NCBI GenBank assembly: GCA_020436125.1
Contig: JAGQYK010000029.1
Span: 1-39,607, forward strand
Length of the DNA: 39,607 nt
Direction: 5' to 3'
Source: Cyclobacteriaceae bacterium
GTDB taxonomy: Bacteria > Bacteroidota > Bacteroidia > Cytophagales > Cyclobacteriaceae
Positions 32,426 to 39,607 of this stretch are shown here, piece after piece. Within the stretch, counting starts at the first letter, position 1. Each line of letters begins with the position of its first letter. The notes under the pieces were generated by a model. That model did not search any database and was not told where the DNA came from. It worked only from the letters and a program-made list of their open reading frames with translations. Position numbers and translations under genes: made by a program.

Positions 32426-33997
32426 ATGAAAAGCATAATTACCCTTCTGATTGTATTTATTGCCTGTACTGGATATGCTCAAAACTTTGATATCCTGATC
32501 AAAAATGGAAAAATAGTGGATGGAGCAGGTAACTCTTGGTACTATGGTGATGTTGGAATCTGGAATGGAAAGATCTACGCCATCGGGCAACTGCCGAACG
32601 CAAAGGCAGCTAAAGTAATCGATGCGAAAGGACTAATTGTAGCACCTGGATTTATTGATGTACATGCGCATATTGAGGGTGATGAGTGGGACGTGCCTAC
32701 CGCTGATAATTTTATTCATGATGGTGTTACTTCGTTGGTAACAGGAAATTGTGGCGGTTCGAATGTAGATATGAAATCTTATTTCCATCGATTAGATAGT
32801 ATCGGTATGTCCTTGAATGTAGCTTCACTGATTGGACACAATACAGTAAGAAGAGCCGTAATGGGGGATGCACAACGAGACCCCAGCCCTACAGAACAAA
32901 ATGCAATGGAGCAACTGGTAGAACAAGCAATGAAGGATGGGGCCGTAGGTTTATCCACTGGATTGATATATGTACCAGGCACTTATTCCAAAACACCAGA
33001 AGTGATTGGATTGGGCAAGGCAGCATCCAAGTATAATGGCGTGTATGCTTCACACATTCGCAATGAGGGAGATAATGTGACAGATGCCATTGAAGAGGCG
33101 GTAAACATAGGAAGGCAGGCAAAGATGCCTGTACAGATTTCACATTTCAAAGTAACCTATAAAACGAATTGGGGAAGATCGGTAAGTACAGTGGAACAGG
33201 TAGTCAAGGCACGTGAAGAAGGAATTGATGTTACCATGGATCAATATCCTTATATCGCCAGCAGTACTACCTTGGACACCACACTACCAGAATGGGCTTT
33301 TAGTGGTGGTCGTGACTCTTTATATATAAGGTTGGATAACCCAGCCACCCGCTTACAGATAAGGAAAGAAATGTTAGCGAGTTTGAAAAGAAAGCAATTG
33401 AAGGACTACAGCTATGCGGTAATCGCACGGTATGGCCCTGATGATTCTTACAATGGTAAGAGTATATCCGAGGTGAATAAAATAAGAGGAGGAAAGGCTA
33501 AGGCCGAGGACGAAGCGGAAACTATTATGGAATTGATAAAGAGTGGTCGTGTGCAGATGGTGTACTTTAGCATGAATGAAGAAGATGTAGAGCGCATCAT
33601 GAAATACCCGTTTACCATGACGGCATCTGATGCTGGCATCGTAGAGTTTGGAAAAAACATGCCCCATCCACGAGCCTATGGCACCAATGCAAGAGTGTTG
33701 GGCCGTTATGTAGGCGAACGAAAAGTGATTGGGTTGGAAGAAGCGGTAAGAAGAATGACATCCTTGCCAGCGCAAAAATTTAAATTCAAGGACCGTGGTT
33801 TATTGCGAGAAGGTTTTGCTGCTGATGTAGTGGTATTCTCTGAATCAGAAGTAATGGATATGGCTACTTTCGAAAAGCCACATGCCTATTCCAAAGGGTT
33901 TCAATATGTAATTGTAAATGGTGAGTTGGTGATCGATGAAGGGAAGCATACTGGCATGCGAAGCGGGACTGTATTGATGGGACCGGGTGTGAGGTAA
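32426..33997 (+). CDS. Exported D-aminoacylase/N-acyl-D-amino-acid deacylase family amidohydrolase
   Basis: A 523-residue exported protein with a signal peptide cut near CTGYAQ. The metal-dependent amidohydrolase fold is clear. The first metal motif is GFIDVHAHIEGD (H80 and H82). TSLVTGNCGGS has the family's metal-binding Cys at about 109. GVYASHIRNEGD and QISHFKV bring further His ligands, MDQYPY is the conserved core, and FTMTASDAG has the catalytic Asp. The C-terminal GFAADVVVF...VIVNGELVIDEGKHTG returns to the small beta domain. Relatives remove acyl groups from N-acyl-D-amino acids. The TAA stop lies inside the first heptad of the repeat element that follows, so the very end may have been set by its insertion. 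Confidence 0.88.
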   Translation: MKSIITLLIVFIACTGYAQNFDILIKNGKIVDGAGNSWYYGDVGIWNGKIYAIGQLPNAKAAKVIDAKGLIVAPGFIDVHAHIEGDEWDVPTADNFIHDGVTSLVTGNCGGSNVDMKSYFHRLDSIGMSLNVASLIGHNTVRRAVMGDAQRDPSPTEQNAMEQLVEQAMKDGAVGLSTGLIYVPGTYSKTPEVIGLGKAASKYNGVYASHIRNEGDNVTDAIEEAVNIGRQAKMPVQISHFKVTYKTNWGRSVSTVEQVVKAREEGIDVTMDQYPYIASSTTLDTTLPEWAFSGGRDSLYIRLDNPATRLQIRKEMLASLKRKQLKDYSYAVIARYGPDDSYNGKSISEVNKIRGGKAKAEDEAETIMELIKSGRVQMVYFSMNEEDVERIMKYPFTMTASDAGIVEFGKNMPHPRAYGTNARVLGRYVGERKVIGLEEAVRRMTSLPAQKFKFKDRGLLREGFAADVVVFSESEVMDMATFEKPHAYSKGFQYVIVNGELVIDEGKHTGMRSGTVLMGPGVR

Positions 33998-34036
33998 TCA
34001 GTAATCAGTATTCGGTAGGTCAGTAATTGGTAGTCG
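33994..34036 (+). repeat. Left heptad-repeat arm of a small repeat element
   Basis: Read on the plus strand as units starting with TA: TAATCAG, TAATCAG, TATTCGG, TAGGTCAG, TAATTGG, TAGTCG. The first unit begins with the stop codon of the D-aminoacylase gene. The same unit set, in another order, forms the inverted right arm at 34483-34523. Confidence 0.8.
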
Positions 34037-34052
34037 ATAAACTTTTAGTGAT

Positions 34053-34428
34053 ATGGAGTATGTAAAAAGCTTTAGAGATTTGGAGGTGTATAAACTCTCA
34101 AGGCAATTGTCGTTGGAAATATTTAGGGAGACAAAAACGTTTCCTAAAGAAGAGATGTATTCACTAACAGATCAGGTAAAGAAGATATTCACGTTCGATC
34201 GGAGCCTAAATCGCTGAAGCATGGGCTAAAAGGAGATATGAAAAACATTTCTTGAGTAAGCTCACTGATGCAGATGGTGAACAGCAGGAAACTCAACACT
34301 GGTTAGAAACAGCGTTGGATTGTGATTATATAGCAAAAGAAAAAGCAGGCGAATTCTTACTTCAATATGCTTCTATTGGAAAAATGCTGAGAGTCATGAT
34401 GAACAAATATGAACAATTCTGCAAGTAA
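34053..34428 (+). pseudogene. Dead four-helix-bundle (S23/IVS-type) protein gene
   Basis: The first frame reads MEYVKSFRDLEVYKLSRQLS, then ..FPKEEMYSLTDQVKK, and breaks after 54 codons at TGA 34215-34217. From 34210 the next frame reads IAEAWAKRRYEKHFLSKLTD, then an intact C-terminal half down to KMLRVMMNKYEQFCK and TAA 34426-34428. The missing middle is the family core 'VKRSS.SIGANIAE': here a net one-base gain plus a TAA in place of the Asn codon (GCC TAA ATC) destroys it. Both halves are well conserved, so inactivation is recent. The family (four-helix-bundle proteins first known from rRNA intervening sequences) is abundant in Bacteroidota and of unclear function. The stop codon again lies in a TAATCAG unit. 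Confidence 0.8.
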
Positions 34429-34482
34429 TCAGAGTCCAACAGAATCATGCTGACAAACCGTTCATGAATACCGATTCTCGAG

Positions 34483-34523
34483 CTTTACTGATTACCGAAT
34501 ACTGGCCTACCGATTACTGATTA
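34483..34523 (-). repeat. Right heptad-repeat arm of a small repeat element
   Basis: Read on the minus strand: TAATCAG, TAATCGG, TAGGCCAG, TATTCGG, TAATCAG, TAAAG. The first 12 bases match the left arm exactly, and two further blocks (CAGTATTCGGTA and CGGTAGGyCAGTA) are shared in swapped order. The patatin gene reads into it and ends on its second unit. Between 34429 and 34482 nothing else is recognised except another ATCGGTATTC-like unit near 34466-34480 (minus strand). Confidence 0.8.
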
Positions 34524-36811
34524 TCTTTTTCAAGTAAAATCTTCAATTTCTTCAACTCTGCTTTGTTTCTCGAGGAATGAATGTTGCTCATCACGCTTTG
34601 TTTCTCCCTCATGGTGAGGCGCCAGCTTAAGGAAGCGCGTGCATTGTTTTGCCTTATGCTGTCCATCTTTTGAAGGATGGGAACATAAGAATCATCCGAC
34701 TGGTACTGGAGCTCGATACGTTCCAAAGGTTGGGTCAGCCAAGAAGTAGCCTGCCCGATTAATGCATCATTATTGATGTCCTGAAAGTTTTCAAGGTTGT
34801 TGTACACATTGCTGATAGGCTGCGTGATATTATCAATAATAGTCTGTCCTTGTTGAGGTGGGATTTCGCCAAGCTTGGGTGAATCTCTGATGGATAGCAA
34901 AATCACACCCGAAGTATTTTCGTTGATCCAATCTCTAAAAGCATACATGAATCGCGCTGTTGTAGACAATCCAAAATTATCCGACACTCCAGCATCCATG
35001 ATTTCGATGGAGGGCTCGGCTGGCAAAGTCGTATTGGGGGTGATGTAAGGGAAGGTAGCACTCATGCGCAGGGCAGAGAGGAACCTTAGACTATCACTCA
35101 TATGATTTTTAAAAAGTTTCCCAAAGTCAACTCCCCCAATCTTGTTGTCTGTATAGCCGGGTACACTCAGTACTTCTGAGTCGAGGTAACTTACTGGTTG
35201 GGGAGAGATGTATAATTTTCTTCCGTCATTGGTAATAATGGGTGTCAAAATCATCATTGGGATGATGGATTCAATTTCTGGCTTCCTGTAGGCACTGATG
35301 GTTTTGTCCATCATGTGGTTGGTGATCTCATCCAATTCTTTTTCGAAAGTAAAAGCACGGTCCCTCACATAGTCTTGTCCTGCATACTCAAACTTGGTGA
35401 GCCCAAGAAAAATTCCGTTGGCCAGAAAACTGAAGATCAGAGGATTGAGGTTGTCGGTAGAGACACTCACGCGATGATCAACAGAGTTTGGATCTACAGG
35501 TTCTCCTAGTTTTTGTCTGAGTTTCAGCTCACGGTAAAAGCTGGCACCAATCAAACCACCGGAGGCTCCGGTTATCAATGCAGTATTTTCCATGGCTGCT
35601 CCGTGGGTAAGACTGTCTACCGTTTGAAGAGCAGTCATGGCCCATAATGCAGCTCGTTTACCACCACCACTAACAGTAACAAAAATCATTTTAGGCTTTT
35701 GGTCTTCAGGAAACTTGTTGCGCCAGTTGTTAAGTATTTTGAGTGTGGCAGCTTTGTCTTTACGAATGGAATCGGGTGAAGCCAGCAGCTGCAAATTTTT
35801 AACAGAGTATTCCGCTGGAGGAACAGAATAATTCAGACCAAAGGCTTTCTCAGGTTTCGAGAAAAAATCCTGACCAGCGAGGTAATTGAAAAGTAAGAAA
35901 ACAATGAGACTGGCTGTTCCTGACCAAGAACCGAACCAATAAGAAAATGCTCCCGCCAACATGACAAGGATGGTAAGTAAAATAATAAAACTGGCAGCAG
36001 CAGGTAACTGAAATACCGGGTTGTCTTTAAAAATGCCCAGTACCAGCACCAAGGCTAAAATCAACGCCTGAATAACAACAAGGTTGAAATGATTTTGATC
36101 AAATACCTGCGTAATGGTTTGTCGGTCGTAGAAGTCTTTGTGATCGTCTACTGTTTTAAATCGAAAAGTATAATCGAAGTAATTATCAACGCGCACCTGC
36201 TTTTTGCGGGCAATGTCCAGTTTCTTCATGGCGCTGGCCCGAGTTACTCTTACGTTTTGTTTGAGTTTTTCATCCAGGCGGCAGACCATGTACTTGAAAA
36301 TGTCTTTGTTGGTAAACCAGAAATAAATAAAATACAAGGCAGTGAATACACCAAAGCCACTGAGCAAGCCCAGTAAGTCCAACATTAAATCTTGAGGGGT
36401 GCAATATTGGTTGCTGATCTGGAAGCTGATAATCTGCTGCACATACATTACCAGAAAGGCAAGGGGAAGAATACTGTTATTTAGCGCAAACTTGGTAAAT
36501 GGTTTGCGCAAAGCACCAACAAATGAAAAACGATGACCATCCGTGATGTAGCAGGTGATTTGAAAAGCTACTGTAAATCCAGAAAGCACCGCTCCAATGA
36601 TAAAGAAGCTGGTAAAATTGACTTCGTTGAGGTACTCTGGATCCAGAAAAAGGTACGGGATGCCCAAGTACTTACCAAAATTGCCCGTGATCATGGTGAT
36701 TAAGAGAATCCAGCAAAGCAGCAACACGTGATTCCTTTTGAAGTTGTTGAATAACAACTGCGTAGGGAACGAGTAGAAGAAGTGATTCCAGATAGTCGTA
36801 AGTTTCACCAT
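34514..36811 (-). CDS. Multi-pass membrane protein with patatin-like phospholipase domain
   Basis: A 765-residue protein. The N-terminal ~340 residues hold two blocks of hydrophobic helices (about 28-175, then 245-320) separated by a charged stretch (RVTRASAMKKLDIARKKQVRVDNYFDYTF, in part, about 195-225). The C-terminal patatin domain (about 375-690) has the oxyanion loop VSGGGKRAAL (G382-R386), the nucleophile elbow GASGG (S417) and the catalytic Asp D606 in MDAGVSDN, so the Ser-Asp dyad is complete. The predicted role is acyl-ester hydrolysis of lipids at the inner membrane, on the cytosolic side if the helix count is even. The last residues (DNQ) and stop come from the repeat element. Confidence 0.87.
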   Translation of the reverse strand: MVKLTTIWNHFFYSFPTQLLFNNFKRNHVLLLCWILLITMITGNFGKYLGIPYLFLDPEYLNEVNFTSFFIIGAVLSGFTVAFQITCYITDGHRFSFVGALRKPFTKFALNNSILPLAFLVMYVQQIISFQISNQYCTPQDLMLDLLGLLSGFGVFTALYFIYFWFTNKDIFKYMVCRLDEKLKQNVRVTRASAMKKLDIARKKQVRVDNYFDYTFRFKTVDDHKDFYDRQTITQVFDQNHFNLVVIQALILALVLVLGIFKDNPVFQLPAAASFIILLTILVMLAGAFSYWFGSWSGTASLIVFLLFNYLAGQDFFSKPEKAFGLNYSVPPAEYSVKNLQLLASPDSIRKDKAATLKILNNWRNKFPEDQKPKMIFVTVSGGGKRAALWAMTALQTVDSLTHGAAMENTALITGASGGLIGASFYRELKLRQKLGEPVDPNSVDHRVSVSTDNLNPLIFSFLANGIFLGLTKFEYAGQDYVRDRAFTFEKELDEITNHMMDKTISAYRKPEIESIIPMMILTPIITNDGRKLYISPQPVSYLDSEVLSVPGYTDNKIGGVDFGKLFKNHMSDSLRFLSALRMSATFPYITPNTTLPAEPSIEIMDAGVSDNFGLSTTARFMYAFRDWINENTSGVILLSIRDSPKLGEIPPQQGQTIIDNITQPISNVYNNLENFQDINNDALIGQATSWLTQPLERIELQYQSDDSYVPILQKMDSIRQNNARASLSWRLTMREKQSVMSNIHSSRNKAELKKLKILLEKDNQ

Positions 36812-36923
36812 AACCGAATTATCTCAATTTATGCATTTCGTAGGATATACTGCAATCGATATAATTTCAAAGTGGATTTTGTCGCCTATCTGTTTTCTGA
36901 TTCCTATCTTTCAGGAATTCTGA

Positions 36924-39607
36924 ATTCCAAAATTAAATCCTCTGGAAAAACCATTTCATATCTATCGTTCCTCAGCCGGATCGGGTAAAACCAGAACCCT
37001 GGCGAAGGCCTATCTCAAGCTGGCGCTAGCATCCAGAACGGATTACTTCAAGCACATATTGGCGGTAACGTTTACCAACAAGGCCACTCAGGAGATGAAG
37101 GAACGTATCCTTCATTATCTCAATGATTTTGCTAATGGCTTGGAAAACAACCTGGCCATAGAAATTGAAAAAGAACTAGGCTTTACTCCGGAGGAGTTGC
37201 GAAAAAGGAGCAAGGTGGTGCAATCTGCTATACTTCACCAATATTCACAGTTTGCGATCAGCACCATCGATGCTTTTTTTCAGAAAGTAATCCGGTCATT
37301 TACAAGGGAAGCAGGGTTGCTGGGCAACTTCAGGCTGGAAGTGGAGAACGATTTGGTGATGAAGGAGGTGGTCAACGAACTGATGGATGAGCTGGGAACT
37401 AACCAACAGCTGACCGACTGGGTGGTAGAATTTTCAAGGGATCGTTTGTTGGAAGGGGAGAACTGGAATATCGTAGCGGCCCTCAATGGATTTGCCAGAG
37501 AGATATTCAGCGAAGAGTTTCAAGCCATCGAAGACCAACTGGAGAAACCGACCAGTGATGCGAACCCTTATGTAGAAACCATGAAGGTGCTGCAAAAGGA
37601 ATTGGAGTTGTTTGAAAATGACATGAAGCAACATGCGGTGAGCGCATTGAGTATCATTGACAACAATGGAATCACTGCCGATGACTTTAGTTATAAAGAT
37701 CAAGGAACTGCATTAAAGTATTTTTTAGAGTTTTCGAAAAGGCGATACTATCCATCAAAGGGATCAAGAATACAATCAGCTCTTGCTGCAGGCTCCAATT
37801 GGGGAGCCAAGAAGGGTAAGAACTATAATGCCCTAACAGATTTGGCTGACAGCCAACTGCTTCCTATTCTCAGCACCATGGTGGATTATGACAAGGAGAA
37901 TGGCCCGAAGTACAACTCCATCATACAAGTATTAAAGAATTTCTATGCTTTTGGTTTGATTGCGGATATCACACGAAAGCTTAAAGTCTATAAACAGGAG
38001 AATAACATCATGCTGTTGGCAGATGCTCCCAAGTTTTTGAATGGGGTGATCAACGATAGCGATACACCTTTTATCTATGAGAAGGTGGGCTCATACTTTA
38101 GAAACTATCTCATCGATGAGTTTCAGGATACGTCAGGATTTCAGTGGAAGAACTTTTTTCCTTTACTGAAAGATGGCATCGATCAGAATCAGTCGAGCAT
38201 GGTGGTGGGTGATGTGAAGCAATCCATCTACCGATGGCGAGGTGGGGATCAGCAGTTGCTGCAAAACGGGGTAGAACAGGCCATAGGAGAAATTGCTACC
38301 GATATACAGGGGCTCAATACCAACTACCGCAGCGCGGAAGTGGTGGTGGATTTCAATAATTCCATCTTTGAGAAGGCTTCAGGGATTGTCAGTGACATCA
38401 CGGGGCAGGCCATGGCATCGGAAGCCTTTAAGGATGTGAAACAGGAAACAGTAAAGTATCCGGGTAAGGGTTTTGTGGAAATCAATTTTATTGAGAAGCC
38501 TGATGAAGAAGAGGACTGGACAGCGGAAGTGATGAAGCGACTTCCTGAGCTGGTAGAGGAGTTGCAGGATAAAAAGATAAAACTTAAAGACATTGCTATT
38601 CTTGTTCGTAAGAATGAGGAAGGACAGCGTATTGCTACAGAATTATTACAATACAAAAACACACAGGCTAAACCAGGGTATCGCTACGATGTGGTGTCTA
38701 ATGAGTCCTTAAGATTAGATACTGCTGCTTCTGTGAATTTGTTACTCAGCGCGTTGCGGTACCTGCACAACCCTAACGATGCCATCGTGCGGGGGCAGTT
38801 GGCTTTTGAAGTCACCAAAGACAAAGCTTTGGATAAAGTATTTCTTGAGGCAGGTAAGTTCCATATGGATGATTTGCTGCCTGAGGAGTTTTTAAAGCAA
38901 ACGGGATGGCTGAATAAACTTTCCGTATTTGAACTCACGGAAGAACTCATCCGCATGTTTGATTTGGGCAAGGAAGAAAGTGAGTTGGCGTATCTACAAG
39001 CTTTTCAGGATCTGGTGCTGGAGTTTTCTTCCATGGAAAAAAATGACCTGGCTACTTTTCTGGAGTGGTGGGAGAATGTAAAGGGTAAAAAATCCATACA
39101 AGTTGCGGGTAATGTAGATGCCATCAACGTGCTGACTATCCATAAATCCAAAGGGCTGCAGTTCAAATATGTGATTATCCCGTTCTTGAACTGGAAATTG
39201 AACCATGAAATTTCTCCTCTGCTTTGGGTGCAATCGGATCAACCACCATTTGATAAAATGGGATACCTGGCGGTGCGCTACAGTAGCAGTTTAGAGAATA
39301 CTTATTTTGAGGAGGCTTATAAGACAGAGTACAGTAAGGCCTTTATTGACAATCTCAATTTGTTGTACGTATCCTTCACCCGGGCGGAGGAGGGATTGAT
39401 TGCATTTGCCTCCAAGCCTAATAAAAAAAGAGATTGGAAGCCGACATCAGCAGGTGATTTGGTGCATGAATGCATTGAAGGAAACGAAAAGTTAGCCCCT
39501 TATTTTAAGGACAATCAGTTGCGGTTGGGGAATTTGGAATTACTGAACGATGCACAGCCTAAGAATGACTATTTGCCGGAATCATTAAAACACTATGCCT
39601 CATACGA
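36924..39607 (+). CDS. AddA/RecB-like UvrD-family helicase, 3' truncated and with no standard start codon
   Basis: About 894 residues are visible, running off the window end. Superfamily 1A motifs are all present: I SSAGSGKTRTLAKAYL, Ia AVTFTNKATQEMKERI, then SQFAISTIDAFFQKVIRSF, II YLIDEFQDTSGFQW (Asp near residue 398), III VVGDVKQSIYRWRGGD, IV LNTNYRSAEVV, V VLTIHKSKGLQFKYVIIP and VI NLLYVSFTRAEEGL. The large size and QSIYRWRGGD fit the AddA/RecB group that processes broken DNA ends for recombination; a C-terminal nuclease domain would lie beyond the window. The frame opens after TGA 36921-36923 and has no ATG, GTG or TTG before Walker A; ATT 36924 or CTG 36942 would have to serve. The coordinate given is the first possible codon. 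Confidence 0.88.
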   Translation, partial: MPKLNPLEKPFHIYRSSAGSGKTRTLAKAYLKLALASRTDYFKHILAVTFTNKATQEMKERILHYLNDFANGLENNLAIEIEKELGFTPEELRKRSKVVQSAILHQYSQFAISTIDAFFQKVIRSFTREAGLLGNFRLEVENDLVMKEVVNELMDELGTNQQLTDWVVEFSRDRLLEGENWNIVAALNGFAREIFSEEFQAIEDQLEKPTSDANPYVETMKVLQKELELFENDMKQHAVSALSIIDNNGITADDFSYKDQGTALKYFLEFSKRRYYPSKGSRIQSALAAGSNWGAKKGKNYNALTDLADSQLLPILSTMVDYDKENGPKYNSIIQVLKNFYAFGLIADITRKLKVYKQENNIMLLADAPKFLNGVINDSDTPFIYEKVGSYFRNYLIDEFQDTSGFQWKNFFPLLKDGIDQNQSSMVVGDVKQSIYRWRGGDQQLLQNGVEQAIGEIATDIQGLNTNYRSAEVVVDFNNSIFEKASGIVSDITGQAMASEAFKDVKQETVKYPGKGFVEINFIEKPDEEEDWTAEVMKRLPELVEELQDKKIKLKDIAILVRKNEEGQRIATELLQYKNTQAKPGYRYDVVSNESLRLDTAASVNLLLSALRYLHNPNDAIVRGQLAFEVTKDKALDKVFLEAGKFHMDDLLPEEFLKQTGWLNKLSVFELTEELIRMFDLGKEESELAYLQAFQDLVLEFSSMEKNDLATFLEWWENVKGKKSIQVAGNVDAINVLTIHKSKGLQFKYVIIPFLNWKLNHEISPLLWVQSDQPPFDKMGYLAVRYSSSLENTYFEEAYKTEYSKAFIDNLNLLYVSFTRAEEGLIAFASKPNKKRDWKPTSAGDLVHECIEGNEKLAPYFKDNQLRLGNLELLNDAQPKNDYLPESLKHYASY

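Noticed and set aside
36782-36988. Short plus-strand frame that could have given the AddA-like helicase its start
   Set aside because: It is in another frame from the Walker A region and its product is not helicase-like; it is counted as a shadow frame.
1-39607. CRISPR arrays, tRNA or rRNA genes, IS elements or phage genes
   Set aside because: No direct-repeat arrays with spacers, cloverleaf sequences, transposases or integrases were seen on either strand; the only repeat element is the one at 33994-34523.

Overview
The window comes from an AT-rich chromosome of a member of the Bacteroidota, most likely a free-living Cytophagales-type bacterium. The grounds are family content (DUF3078 and DUF6702 proteins, an HmuY-type heme lipoprotein, a DUF5009 acyltransferase, a DUF4918/SMUG2 glycosylase, large two-module FtsX permeases, many Bacteroidota-style lipoproteins) and promoters of the Bacteroidota type (TTG, about 18-21 bp, then TAnnTTTG). 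It reads as ordinary chromosomal housekeeping and envelope sequence: no tRNA, rRNA, prophage, IS transposase or CRISPR array was seen.

Layout. 1-6675: the tail of an M16 peptidase, an O-methyltransferase and a LysM lytic transglycosylase run in series, followed by a lone receiver protein, a DUF3078 outer-membrane protein overlapping a GNAT acetyltransferase, and a HerA-like ATPase. 6682-11061: a heme acquisition locus made of a PchR-type AraC regulator, a divergent TonB-dependent receptor, an HmuY-like lipoprotein and a convergent IsdG-like heme monooxygenase. The monooxygenase promoter is flanked by two matching 8-1-8 palindromes. 11105-12217: DUF5009 membrane acyltransferase. 12222-13909: dnaX, split into two frames at a run of ten A. 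13964-18436: secreted M28-PDZ peptidase, PD40 beta-propeller lipoprotein, M20 peptidase and NTF2-like protein. 18544-22892: glycosyltransferase, OmpA-family protein, HU, a SET-domain methyltransferase and two small exported proteins. 22882-29027: M20 amidohydrolase, amidase, histidine kinase and UPF1-like helicase. 29191-33997: FtsX permease, SMUG2-like glycosylase and D-aminoacylase. 33994-34523: a small repeat element carrying a dead four-helix-bundle gene. 34514-39607: a membrane-anchored patatin, then the start of an AddA/RecB-like helicase that runs off the end.

How the parts work together. The heme genes form a coherent uptake and breakdown system: HmuY captures heme, the TonB receptor imports it, the monooxygenase opens it to release iron, and the AraC protein plus a Fur-type operator pair probably control it. 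Six exported hydrolases acting on peptide or N-acyl bonds (M28, two M20, amidase, D-aminoacylase, M16) suggest a protein- and peptide-scavenging life. DNA maintenance is represented by DnaX, HU, the SMUG2-like glycosylase, the UPF1-like helicase and the AddA-like helicase.

The points most worth a second look are: the dnaX frameshift, whose polarity is the reverse of the E. coli and Thermus cases, in a protein that also lacks the Cys4 zinc module; the heptad-repeat element whose repeats supply the stop codons of both neighbouring genes and of its own dead gene; the paired operators around the heme monooxygenase promoter; the AddA-like gene with no ATG, GTG or TTG start; and the SET methyltransferase beside the lysine-rich HU gene.
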